This document shows, one piece after another, positions 56,962 through 64,000 of a stretch of 64,000 bases of DNA; position 1 is the first letter of the stretch; every line of letters starts with the position of its first letter. The DNA is from Fannyhessea vaginae DSM 15829. GTDB lineage: Bacteria; Actinomycetota; Coriobacteriia; Coriobacteriales; Atopobiaceae. The DNA lies in NCBI RefSeq assembly GCF_000159235.2, contig NZ_ACGK02000001.1, forward strand, positions 868,001 to 932,000. The letters are read 5' to 3'. Under the pieces are notes generated by a model. It worked only from the letters and a program-made list of their open reading frames with translations. It ran no database searches and had not been told where the DNA came from. Both the position numbers and the translations under genes were made by a program.

Positions 56962-58251
56962 TTGCAGCAGCCCCACGTAGCTCGTCAAAGCAAAACAACT
57001 CGTGATGTAAAAAATCGTGCACCAAAAAACGTTTCGATACGTGTATCGGCATCATCAAGTGTAAGCGAGAACCAAGAACAAGCAGAACAGCAAAGTATGT
57101 CTCTTGTTCGTAAGAGCTTACTATTTTTATGCGCTGTTGGAGTAGCATATCTTCTTTATTTAGTGTTTTCAGGTCAGCTAGACGAATTTATTGAAGCACT
57201 TCAAGGCGTTAACACCGATTGGGTTATATATGCCATGCTCTGCTACGTAGTTTACTACATTTTAGGTGTAAGTGCGTATATTATAGCAGTTATAAAAGAT
57301 CCGCATTGTCCCGTTGGAATACGTGATCTTATGAGCGTAGAAGCGTCGGGTATATTTTTCTACAACTTAACACCTAATGGCGCAGGAGGTCCTCCCTCTC
57401 AAATTTTTAGACTGACGCGCGCAGGACTCTCAATTGCGCAAGCAGGAGCTCTTGAATATACACGTTTTATTATTTACGAAGCAGGCGAAGGTATATTTGC
57501 AGCCCTTATGATGCTGTTTAGAGGTCATTATTTCTTTGAAACCTATGGTGACGTATTTTACGTAGGTGCAGCACTTTTCCTCTTTAAAATTTTGCAGGTA
57601 TTTGGCCTACTTGCCATTTGTCTTTGGCCGCAAAGCATCGCAAGAGTTGGCAAATTTGCACTTAAGATGCTATCTCATATAGGGTATTTTAGAAAAACAA
57701 GCCAAGCATGGTCAGCAACTTTTGAAGCACAGATCACAGAATTTTCCCACGGTTTTAAATCTGCTGCAAAGAATATTCCAGAGATGCTCCTCACACTTCT
57801 TATAACGCTCTTTCAGCTGGGTTGTTTATACGCCCTGCCGTGGTTTGTTCTCAAAGCATTTGGCTTACCCGCAGATCTTCTTACGTGCCTTGCCTGCGGT
57901 AGCATGCTTGAATTGCTCACCTCCGCTGTTCCGCTACCAGGTGGTACACTTGGTGCCGAAGGTGGTTTTGCATTTTTATTCATGCCGATGTTTGGAGTAA
58001 ATACCGCTGCAGGTTATGTAGTTTGGCGTATGGTTGAGTATTTCTTACCTGTTCTTGCAGCTGTTCCATTACTGGGGTTGCGCTCCACACACCAAGCAAC
58101 CATACATGCACGATGGACTCACCTAGAAAAACGAGTTAAACGTCTGGCACAAAGAGGCATTAAAGAATATACATCGCCTCACAGCGATGGAGTAAGAATT
58201 GCTATACACAGCAAAACAAAATCTCAATCAAAAAAGAAATCAAGATTATAG
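56962..58251 (+). CDS. Lysylphosphatidylglycerol synthase-like membrane protein (UPF0104)
   Basis: A 429-residue polytopic membrane protein. A basic, Ser/Arg-rich cytoplasmic head is followed by eight or more helices with the conserved FFYNLTPNGAGGPPSQIF and PLPGGTLGAEGGFAFLF motifs of the flippase-like YbhN/UPF0104 family, as found in the membrane part of MprF. No soluble aminoacyltransferase domain is fused. I choose a TTG start at 56962 because AAGGAGG lies five bases before it; upstream ATG codons overlap mnmA and lack a site. The lipid it handles is unknown. Confidence 0.85.
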   Translation: MQQPHVARQSKTTRDVKNRAPKNVSIRVSASSSVSENQEQAEQQSMSLVRKSLLFLCAVGVAYLLYLVFSGQLDEFIEALQGVNTDWVIYAMLCYVVYYILGVSAYIIAVIKDPHCPVGIRDLMSVEASGIFFYNLTPNGAGGPPSQIFRLTRAGLSIAQAGALEYTRFIIYEAGEGIFAALMMLFRGHYFFETYGDVFYVGAALFLFKILQVFGLLAICLWPQSIARVGKFALKMLSHIGYFRKTSQAWSATFEAQITEFSHGFKSAAKNIPEMLLTLLITLFQLGCLYALPWFVLKAFGLPADLLTCLACGSMLELLTSAVPLPGGTLGAEGGFAFLFMPMFGVNTAAGYVVWRMVEYFLPVLAAVPLLGLRSTHQATIHARWTHLEKRVKRLAQRGIKEYTSPHSDGVRIAIHSKTKSQSKKKSRL

Positions 58252-58369
58252 CATCAATAGTCTATAAGGTATTACACCGATAAGCTCTATAAACAGCCAT
58301 TACACCTCTAGGAGGCGTAAACAAAATATATACCTTAAATTATTACCTTACACATGGATTAAAAGGAAA

Positions 58370-58444
58370 TGGTGGGCGTTAGAAGATTTGAACTTCTGAC
58401 CTCTTCCGTGTCAGGGAAGCGCTCTCCCCCTGAGCTAAACGCCC
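58370..58444 (-). tRNA. tRNA-Val (GAC)
   Basis: The minus strand folds into a full cloverleaf: acceptor GGGCGTT/AACGCCC, D arm GCTC/GAGC, anticodon stem CTTCC/GGAAG with loop CTGACAC (anticodon GAC), T arm AGAAG/CTTCT with TTCAAAT, discriminator A and an encoded CCA (58370-58372). It reads the valine codon GUC. Confidence 0.96.
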
Positions 58445-58606
58445 ACATCAAACAAAGCACATCTTAGGGTAAACATATGTACGTAACACAACCCCTAACA
58501 ACAGTGCGTAAGCTACTATAAATGAAAACGCGCCCACATGCAAGTAAAGACGCGCCTTATGTGTCTATTTTCAAAAGAAACATACAAACCAGGGTGAGTA
58601 CGCCTT

Positions 58607-58633
58607 AAAGGTTTGTGCGGACACAAACCCTTT
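58607..58633 (-). terminator. Hairpin after trpS
   Basis: An 11-12-bp stem (AAAGGTTTGTG with CACAAACCCTTT, one bulge) with a four-base loop lies just after the trpS stop. The T tract is weak, so it may be a partly Rho-dependent end or an RNA stabiliser. Confidence 0.5.
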
Positions 58634-58648
58634 GACCTTACTTCTACC

Positions 58649-59698
58649 TTAGTAAACCATACCCATTGCCTCACGAACTTCCGCAAGCGTCTGTTCTGCT
58701 TTGGCACAAGCGCGTGCATTACCCTGATGTAAAACATCTTTAATGTAAGACATATCCTGCTCAAGCTCACGACGCTTTGCGCGAATTGGTTCAAAGTAGG
58801 AATTAACAGCATCAATAACTAAAGATTTAAGCGCTCCTGAACCTGCATTACCAATCTCTTCAGCAATTTCTTGTGGATCACGATTAAGGCAAATACCTGC
58901 CGTGGTAAGTAGCGCCGAAACACCTGGGCGAGCCTCAGGATCAAAGGTAATCATACGCTCGGAGTCGGTCTTTGATTTCTTAATAAGTTTTGCAGTTTGC
59001 TGCTCATCCATACACAAAGAAATGGCATTACCGTAAGATTTACTCATCTTGCGTCCATCTAAGCCCGGAAGCAGCGGCATAGACGTAAGTAAGCCATTTA
59101 CCTCGGGGAAAACGTTGCCATAGCGCGCGTTAAAGCGATGAGCAATTTTATTGGTAGCTTCAATATGTGGAAGCTGATCGCGACCAACCGGAACAATATT
59201 TCCCTTGCAAAATAGGATATCGCAGGCCTGATGAACGGGATAGGTAAGCAGCAAGCCCGTAAGTGCATGACCAGAGGCTTCTTGTTCGGCTTTAACGGTA
59301 GGATTGCGCTCCATTTCGGCTTCGGTAAGAAGCGACAAGAACGGAAGCATTAACTGATTTTCAGCAGGAATAGCCGAGTGCGTAAAAATCATAGTTTTAT
59401 CTGGATCGATACCACAGGCAAGATAATCAATAACCATGTTATACACATTATCAGCAATGTGCTCGGTGGTGTCGCGATCGGTAATAACTTGATAATCAGC
59501 AATTACAATATTGGTGCTAATCCCCATATTTTGCAGACGAACACGCTCTTTAAGCGTTCCAAAGTAATGCCCCAGATGAAGCCTTCCTGTTGGTCTATCG
59601 CCAGTAAGCATGGTATATGATTGCGGATGAACAGCAAGATCTTGCTGAATTGCATTACTTGTTTCTAATGCTTTCTCATAACTTTTTTCGTTGGGCAT
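58649..59698 (-). CDS. trpS: Tryptophanyl-tRNA synthetase
   Basis: A 349-residue class I synthetase. The HIGH-like motif is GRLHLGHYFG near residue 40 and the KMSKS motif is GRKMSKSYGNAI near residue 220. It charges tRNA-Trp. The ATG follows GAGG at seven bases. The leader is under 150 bases with no T-box features, so regulation by uncharged tRNA is not evident. It follows rpmA after a terminator. Confidence 0.97.
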   Translation of the reverse strand: MPNEKSYEKALETSNAIQQDLAVHPQSYTMLTGDRPTGRLHLGHYFGTLKERVRLQNMGISTNIVIADYQVITDRDTTEHIADNVYNMVIDYLACGIDPDKTMIFTHSAIPAENQLMLPFLSLLTEAEMERNPTVKAEQEASGHALTGLLLTYPVHQACDILFCKGNIVPVGRDQLPHIEATNKIAHRFNARYGNVFPEVNGLLTSMPLLPGLDGRKMSKSYGNAISLCMDEQQTAKLIKKSKTDSERMITFDPEARPGVSALLTTAGICLNRDPQEIAEEIGNAGSGALKSLVIDAVNSYFEPIRAKRRELEQDMSYIKDVLHQGNARACAKAEQTLAEVREAMGMVY

Positions 59699-59772
59699 CT
59701 TAACACCTCACAACTTTACCTGACCATAGCTTATGCTTACAGAACACGCGCGTGGCATCTTCAAACAGATAC

Positions 59773-59800
59773 AAAATAACCCGCCTCAATCAGACGGGTT
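59773..59800 (-). terminator. Terminator of rplU-rpmA
   Basis: A nine-base-pair stem with one wobble (AACCCGTCT with AGGCGGGTT, loop GATTG) is followed by ATTTTG on the minus strand. Confidence 0.88.
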
Positions 59801-59843
59801 TATGTTAGATCATTATATAAAATCTCGTTTGTAGATTACAAAA

Positions 59844-60092
59844 CTATGCAGTACGAACGTGTACAAAATGCTTTGCACCTTTTACAAACTCAACTTTACC
59901 GTCTGCCAATGCAAACAATGTATCGTCTTTACCGCGACCAACATTCTCACCAGGAGTAATGTGAGTACCACGTTGACGAACAATAATCTGACCAGCCTTA
60001 ATGTCTTGGCCACCAAAAACCTTGGTACCAAGGCGCTGTGCGTTGGAATCACGACCATTACGGGATGAACCCAAACCTTTTTTATGTGCCAT
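59844..60092 (-). CDS. rpmA: 50S ribosomal protein L27
   Basis: An 82-residue protein, full length for L27, with [20 protein letters not shown] followed by LGTKVFGGQ. No processed N-terminal extension of the Firmicute type is present, since the sequence starts directly at MAHKK. It helps place tRNA in the peptidyl transferase centre. It follows rplU by about 50 bases in a standard ribosomal pair. Confidence 0.98.
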   Translation of the reverse strand: MAHKKGLGSSRNGRDSNAQRLGTKVFGGQDIKAGQIIVRQRGTHITPGENVGRGKDDTLFALADGKVEFVKGAKHFVHVRTA

Positions 60093-60143
60093 AACTAACC
60101 TACCTTATACGTTCAATCAACTTAATCTTGCAACCCATAAGCC

Positions 60144-60494
60144 TTAAGCTTCGGTACTGTCTGCCTTTTTAGCAGCGGCAGAACGAGTAGTTGGTAAGCT
60201 TGACACAACAAGCTTAGTAAGGTTTTGACGATGTCCCTTTGTGCGGTGATAACGTTTACGTTTCTTGAGTTTAAACACAATGACCTTTTTGTCTTTGTAT
60301 TGCTCAAGTACCTCACAGGTAACTTTTTTCTTTGATAACGTAGCGGCATCACAAATGGTTTTTTTACCATCATTGAGCATAAGAACGTCAAGCTTAACCT
60401 TGTCGCCAGGTTGCGCGTCGAGCTTCTCAACACTAATAATGTCGCCCTTGGCAACCTTATACTGCTTGCCACCAGTGGTAACGATTGCGTACAT
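60144..60494 (-). CDS. rplU: 50S ribosomal protein L21
   Basis: A 116-residue protein with MYAIVTTGGKQYKVAKGDII at the start and KKRKRYHRTKGHRQNLTKL near the end, as in L21. The C-terminal tail is Ala/Lys-rich (RSAAAKKADSTEA). It is the first gene of rplU-rpmA. A separate promoter lies just upstream. Confidence 0.97.
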   Translation of the reverse strand: MYAIVTTGGKQYKVAKGDIISVEKLDAQPGDKVKLDVLMLNDGKKTICDAATLSKKKVTCEVLEQYKDKKVIVFKLKKRKRYHRTKGHRQNLTKLVVSSLPTTRSAAAKKADSTEA

Positions 60495-60534
60495 GTGCTA
60501 ACCCTTCATTACAGTATCTGTGCAACAGCTCCCA

Positions 60535-60564
60535 ATCTTACTCTAAAACCTGCGGTAAAGTCAA
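60535..60564 (-). promoter_or_regulatory. Promoter of rplU-rpmA
   Basis: TTGACT (60559-60564) and TAAGAT (60535-60540) are 18 bases apart on the minus strand, placing transcription start about 35 bases before the rplU ATG. Confidence 0.6.
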
Positions 60565-60671
60565 TAAAGGGAAAGAAGACTTTTTATACAGCCGCATGGC
60601 AAGATAAGAACGTGCAGTTGAATGCACATTTTTTACCAAACGTATGGTTGTCTTCATAATAATCACAAAAT

Positions 60672-60708
60672 AAAAAAACAATACTCTCCCAAATAGAGTA
60701 TAAAAAAA
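60672..60708 (-). terminator. Terminator after the 441-residue gene
   Basis: A 7-bp stem ATACTCT/AGAGTAT (60681-60687 with 60695-60701) with a seven-base loop is followed on the minus strand by a run of seven T. Confidence 0.8.
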
Positions 60709-60721
60709 CGAGCAAGCCAAT

Positions 60722-62047
60722 CTAAGAGCTTTTGATCTCGATATGGTGTTCTTTATCTTGATGATGCCTATCAGAAGACCACACATTATTATCTTCTGTT
60801 TTGTGCATATGTGAACTAAAAATTATCGGATACACAGAAGATGCGCAACTTATAGGCGCGGACGCACTATCAACTTGCAAATTTTGTAGACGATTGTCTA
60901 AAGCATATCTACCATGGACCTCGTCGTTGTGGTGTGAGGATAGGGATTTACCTGTATGAATTGTTTCTTGTGCTCCCGTGCTGTGCAATGCCGTACGGTG
61001 ATTATGTTGTAGTACGTCAACAACACGTTTAACAAAATCTGAACTATGTAAAAGGACATATCCATGCCCCATAAGGGTAACTGTGCCATATGCAATGCAA
61101 GGTTTGATGACAGGCGAAAGCAAGGAAAGGCGCCTCGTAAGAGTGCGTGCAAGACTTCGACTTATAAAGCCTAAGCAGATAAGTGCTGCAGCGTTGTAGA
61201 CCTTATGATTGGAAGCAGCATCAGCGTGGACTCCTGTGGCCGCAACATTGTAATCTGAAGGTACAGACCGCAAAGATTCACCTGTACTAGAATTTGAGCA
61301 ATCCCCCACTACAGCCTGTGAATGTATGTAAGAAGCATCATGAGTCTGTGTAGGTTTTGGATACAAACGTGAAAGCTCATGCAAGAGCTTAAACTCTTCA
61401 GCAATCATACGCGGCATATCACCTAAGCGCAAAATCTTTGGTAAAAAAGGATACAACAACGAATGAGTAGATGCAATATCGGTGATTTTACGCCGATGAC
61501 GATACACAATTTCGTGTGCTAAAGCCTGCTTAAACCATGGATATGCACGAACTAGTTGAGCCTGGTATGAAGCGTGATAACGCGCAAAATAATCTGAAAG
61601 CGTAGCTCTGCACGCATTGGACGTTTGTACAAGATATGAAACAACTTGCGTTTCGCAAGGAGCCCCACCTTGTAAAATATTTGATATTGCAGAAGGCGGA
61701 CAGATTTCAGCAATACTTACGATAGGAACTAAAGTAGCATCGGCTTCTTGGATAAGATCTAAAAGGTGATGGGCGCACAAAGAAGAGCTTTGACCGGTGC
61801 TGCGATCGTTGGGATGGGTGCAAGAGGATTTTTCCTCGTCGCCTATAAGCAATAAAGCATCGCAATCATTTGGTAGATGGTCACCATCCAAAAGCTGCAC
61901 GATCTCTACATCGCAAGTTTGAGGTGCAAGATAAGATTGCACAAGGTTAAACAAAGGTGCTGGCTGCAAATTATATAAAGCAAAAACAAGCCGTTTTGTA
62001 TCCGTAAGATAAGGTGTATCCCCAGAAGAAAAATTTATGTTATTCAT
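60722..62047 (-). CDS. Protein of unknown function between rodA and rplU
   Basis: A 441-residue protein I do not recognise. The first 130 residues look like an alpha/beta domain with VFALYNLQPAPLFNLVQSYL and CDALLLIGDEEKSSC. The middle is helical with many charged residues (RHRRKITDIASTHSLLYPFL and RMIAEEFKLLHELSRLY). A hydrophobic segment lies near residues 290-340 (NAAALICLGFISRSLARTL and PCIAYGTVTLMGHGYVLL), faintly like the DUF697 membrane region. The tail is rich in His, Ser and Asp (SSHHNDEVHGRYALDN, then SSDRHHQDKEHHIEIKSS). It shares a strand with rodA and the penicillin-binding protein, 75 bases away, and may belong to cell-wall elongation. Confidence 0.7.
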   Translation of the reverse strand: MNNINFSSGDTPYLTDTKRLVFALYNLQPAPLFNLVQSYLAPQTCDVEIVQLLDGDHLPNDCDALLLIGDEEKSSCTHPNDRSTGQSSSLCAHHLLDLIQEADATLVPIVSIAEICPPSAISNILQGGAPCETQVVSYLVQTSNACRATLSDYFARYHASYQAQLVRAYPWFKQALAHEIVYRHRRKITDIASTHSLLYPFLPKILRLGDMPRMIAEEFKLLHELSRLYPKPTQTHDASYIHSQAVVGDCSNSSTGESLRSVPSDYNVAATGVHADAASNHKVYNAAALICLGFISRSLARTLTRRLSLLSPVIKPCIAYGTVTLMGHGYVLLHSSDFVKRVVDVLQHNHRTALHSTGAQETIHTGKSLSSHHNDEVHGRYALDNRLQNLQVDSASAPISCASSVYPIIFSSHMHKTEDNNVWSSDRHHQDKEHHIEIKSS

Positions 62048-62122
62048 ATCACAGCCATCCTCTTAGAACACGCAACACTTTTCTCTATCTTGCATATACA
62101 ACGCTTGAGGCCTTGTACGCTT

Positions 62123-63409
62123 TTATGCAGCTTTAGGTCGATGATGCCAAACCGATTGGACAAGACCCACGCTTAATAACTGCGCCACCATAGAAGAAGA
62201 ACCAAAACTTACAAATGGGAGCGGAATACCTGTAATGGGCATAATACCAATACACATGCCAACATTTTGTAATAACTGAAACGCCCACATCGTAGCGCAC
62301 CCAACAAGCACAAGTTTACCAAAGGGAAGTTCAATTTTTTGCGCAAGCAGCAATGTTGAAAAAATCATAAGGCCAAAAAGCGCCAACAAAATACAAGAAC
62401 CCACAAAGCCAAACTCTTCGGCAAGCAGGGCAAAAACAAAGTCGGTATGTGCCTCGGGCAAAAATCCACTTCCTGCCTGAGAAGCACCGCCAATACCTTT
62501 ACCCCAAATGCCTCCTGATCCAACAGCAATTTTAGCCTGCTGAAGGTTGTAACCAAAACCACCTGGGTCAACCGTTGGATCAACAAAAACAATCAACCTA
62601 TTCATCTGATACTGTTTGAGAATATGGGGCAAGCCTTCGGTCATCGAGCAAAAAATAACAACCGCTGCTAATAAAACGATAAGAGCAATTGTGCTCAATA
62701 CCCAGGTTTTTTTTGCGCCAGAGCAAATAATAATGGCAGCACCAACAACCATAACAATAAGACCAGTACCAAGGTCGGGTTGGAGCAAGATCAAAATAAA
62801 CGGTACGCACAAAATTGCGCAGAGTTTAAGGTAGTCTTTGAGGGAATCTATTTTTCCGTTGTACGCACTACCTAGTGATGCCATAAGCAAAATAACAACG
62901 ATTTTAGCAGGCTCGGACGGTTGAAAACGCAAACCCAAAAGCGGCAACTTTACCCAACCCGTTAAACCTTTTGCTTGAACGCCTAATCCTGGTATAAGTG
63001 GTAGCAAAATGAGGATAACTACTAATACTAAAAGTGACGAGTTCATACGAGAAAATGCACGATAGTCGTATTTCCACAAAGCAGCTGCTAGAACAAGTCC
63101 AAATACAATTCCACCAACATGTCGTACAAAGGAAGCCTTTGGGATGCTAAGCGATGCAGTATAAATAATAAGCGCGCCAAAAGCAACGATCAAAAGTGCA
63201 GGAAGTAGTTGCATAAGATATAAAGGTCCATTAAATCGTCCATACGTAGACTTAAATCCTGCAAGTCGCGCTAACGCAACCGCTATAGATGATCTAAAAC
63301 CATTTGAAGTTAGAGATGACCGCTTGGTTGCATGTGCTCCTGAAAATGCATTTCTTTTATGTGCATGAGCAAACTTATACAATTGTTTTGTATTCAAACT
63401 TTTTTTCAT
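62123..63409 (-). CDS. rodA: Rod shape-determining protein RodA (SEDS glycosyltransferase)
   Basis: A 428-residue SEDS-family membrane enzyme that polymerises lipid II. VQAKGLTGWVKLPLLGLRFQ followed by PSEPAKI, LLQPDLGTGLIVMVVGAA, the IAVGSGGIWGKGIGG loop, and PITGIPLPFVSFGSSSMVAQ are classical. A basic N-terminal tail of about 65 residues precedes the first helix. The ATG at 63409 follows AAGGA by five bases; the frame opens two codons earlier. It starts about eight bases after the penicillin-binding protein stop, so the two form the usual elongasome pair. Confidence 0.96.
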   Translation of the reverse strand: MKKSLNTKQLYKFAHAHKRNAFSGAHATKRSSLTSNGFRSSIAVALARLAGFKSTYGRFNGPLYLMQLLPALLIVAFGALIIYTASLSIPKASFVRHVGGIVFGLVLAAALWKYDYRAFSRMNSSLLVLVVILILLPLIPGLGVQAKGLTGWVKLPLLGLRFQPSEPAKIVVILLMASLGSAYNGKIDSLKDYLKLCAILCVPFILILLQPDLGTGLIVMVVGAAIIICSGAKKTWVLSTIALIVLLAAVVIFCSMTEGLPHILKQYQMNRLIVFVDPTVDPGGFGYNLQQAKIAVGSGGIWGKGIGGASQAGSGFLPEAHTDFVFALLAEEFGFVGSCILLALFGLMIFSTLLLAQKIELPFGKLVLVGCATMWAFQLLQNVGMCIGIMPITGIPLPFVSFGSSSMVAQLLSVGLVQSVWHHRPKAA

Positions 63410-63417
63410 GCTCATCC

Positions 63418-64000
63418 TTAATACGCGCCTGTTGTATCGACCATAGTTGAAGTATCTGGTTCATGATAGAGTGCACCTAATATATCACGAACAACATACA
63501 TCGCTCCATCGCTACCAAATCCGCTATTTTCTAGCACACTTGCTACAACATAACGAGGTTTATCGTAAGGTGCATACGCTATAAACCAACCAGTTGGTGT
63601 TTCGTGTGAAGTTTCAGCGGTACCAGTTTTTCCTGCAACTTTTTCTTTCATATTAGTAAAATGCGACGCCTGTGCTTGAGACTCTTCGTAAATTACACCA
63701 TAGAGGCCTCTTTGTATCAAATCCATATATTCGTCTTTTTCGTCCACGGAAATACGTGTAGAACATTTATAGTCAATAATAGAGCCAGAATTTGAGGTCG
63801 ATTTAATTGACTTCATGAGATGCGGCTGAGGTATGGATCCTCGATTTGCAATACCTGCATATACGCATAACATTTGAAGAGGCGTAACCAATAAGTCGCC
63901 TTGACCAATGGCCAAATTGGTGTTATCTCCACCTTGCCATGCCTTAGCGTCATCGGGATACGAAGCAAAATATTCACGTTTCCACGCTTCATCAGGAATA
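63418..64000 (-). CDS. mrdA: Penicillin-binding protein 2, C-terminal part (cut by window edge)
   Basis: The last 193 residues of a class B transpeptidase. The frame remains open to the right edge (IPDEAWKREYFASYPDDAKA), so the true gene is larger. GGDNTNLAIGQGDLLVTPLQ and the KTGTAE motif of the active site (EKVAGKTGTAETSHETPTGW) are present, followed by FIAYAPYDKPRYVVASVLEN. It cross-links peptidoglycan together with RodA. The SxxK and SxN motifs lie outside the window. Confidence 0.95.
   Translation of the reverse strand, partial: IPDEAWKREYFASYPDDAKAWQGGDNTNLAIGQGDLLVTPLQMLCVYAGIANRGSIPQPHLMKSIKSTSNSGSIIDYKCSTRISVDEKDEYMDLIQRGLYGVIYEESQAQASHFTNMKEKVAGKTGTAETSHETPTGWFIAYAPYDKPRYVVASVLENSGFGSDGAMYVVRDILGALYHEPDTSTMVDTTGAY

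Noticed and set aside
58520..58556. Hairpin made of two ACGCGCC copies near the tRNA
   Set aside because: The copies are in direct, not inverted, orientation, so they do not pair.
59699..59843. T-box leader for trpS
   Set aside because: The region is too short and holds the rpmA terminator; no specifier loop or T-box sequence is visible.
1..64000. CRISPR array, insertion sequence, prophage or rRNA operon
   Set aside because: I looked for regular spaced repeats, transposase or integrase motifs, phage structural genes and rRNA sequence and saw none.

Overview
The window looks like a piece of chromosome from an AT-rich member of the Coriobacteriia (Actinobacteria), most like the Atopobium/Fannyhessea/Olsenella group. 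The guess rests on the mix of genes: pyruvate phosphate dikinase, acetate kinase, a PepC-type aminopeptidase, a VaFE/Cna-B surface protein, rhamnose and phosphocholine decoration genes, and a small anaerobic-type housekeeping set. No marker such as 16S rRNA is present, so the genus is not proven. I see no plasmid backbone, phage, insertion sequence or CRISPR array.

Layout. 1-10323 is mostly on the minus strand: a possible partial gene at the left edge, rplS with a UUCG-loop terminator, an acyltransferase, ppdK, murJ, a YbaK deacylase and uvrA. 10412-15522 (minus) is a compact phosphocholine decoration locus: a LicB-like permease, a winged-helix/LicC/LicA fusion, a Wzx/TacF-like flippase and LicD. 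15650-25177 is a cell-surface polysaccharide region: two GT2 enzymes, a polyprenyl-phosphate glycosyltransferase, a DUF2304 protein and a large membrane protein on plus, with rfbC and the rfbA-rfbD-rfbB operon (dTDP-rhamnose) on minus. 25448-29562 (plus) holds an Mrp ATPase and two flavoproteins. 29633-30689 is an orphan PTS IIB with a GntR regulator. 31074-34996 is the zinc-ribbon membrane protein-coaE-slt-uvrB operon. 35193-41073 holds a tiny tautomerase, ackA, a HIT protein, xseB, xseA, a membrane zinc peptidase and rnd. 41267-43243 (plus) is mutT-thyA-folA. 43325-47199 holds cca, pepC and yigZ. 47232-51904 is an orphan Tat lipoprotein binding protein and a 1021-residue sortase-type surface protein. 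52268-54021 is a self-contained TetR cassette with two matching operators. 54345-58251 holds a cysteine desulfurase, mnmA and an LPG-synthase-like membrane protein. Then come tRNA-Val(GAC), trpS, rpmA, rplU, an unrecognised 441-residue gene, rodA and the 3' part of a penicillin-binding protein 2 gene cut by the right edge.

How the genes work together. The centre of interest is the cell envelope. LicB (choline uptake), LicA (choline kinase), LicC (CTP:phosphocholine cytidylyltransferase), LicD (phosphocholine transfer) and a flippase would form a complete route for placing phosphocholine on a lipid-linked glycan. The adjacent glycosyltransferases and rhamnose genes may build the carrier polymer. 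The licCA promoter carries a perfect 18-bp palindrome over its -35 box, and the LicCA protein itself begins with a winged-helix domain, so self-regulation is possible. A second regulatory system is visible in the TetR cassette, where TGAAC-N3-GTTCA sites lie in both promoters.
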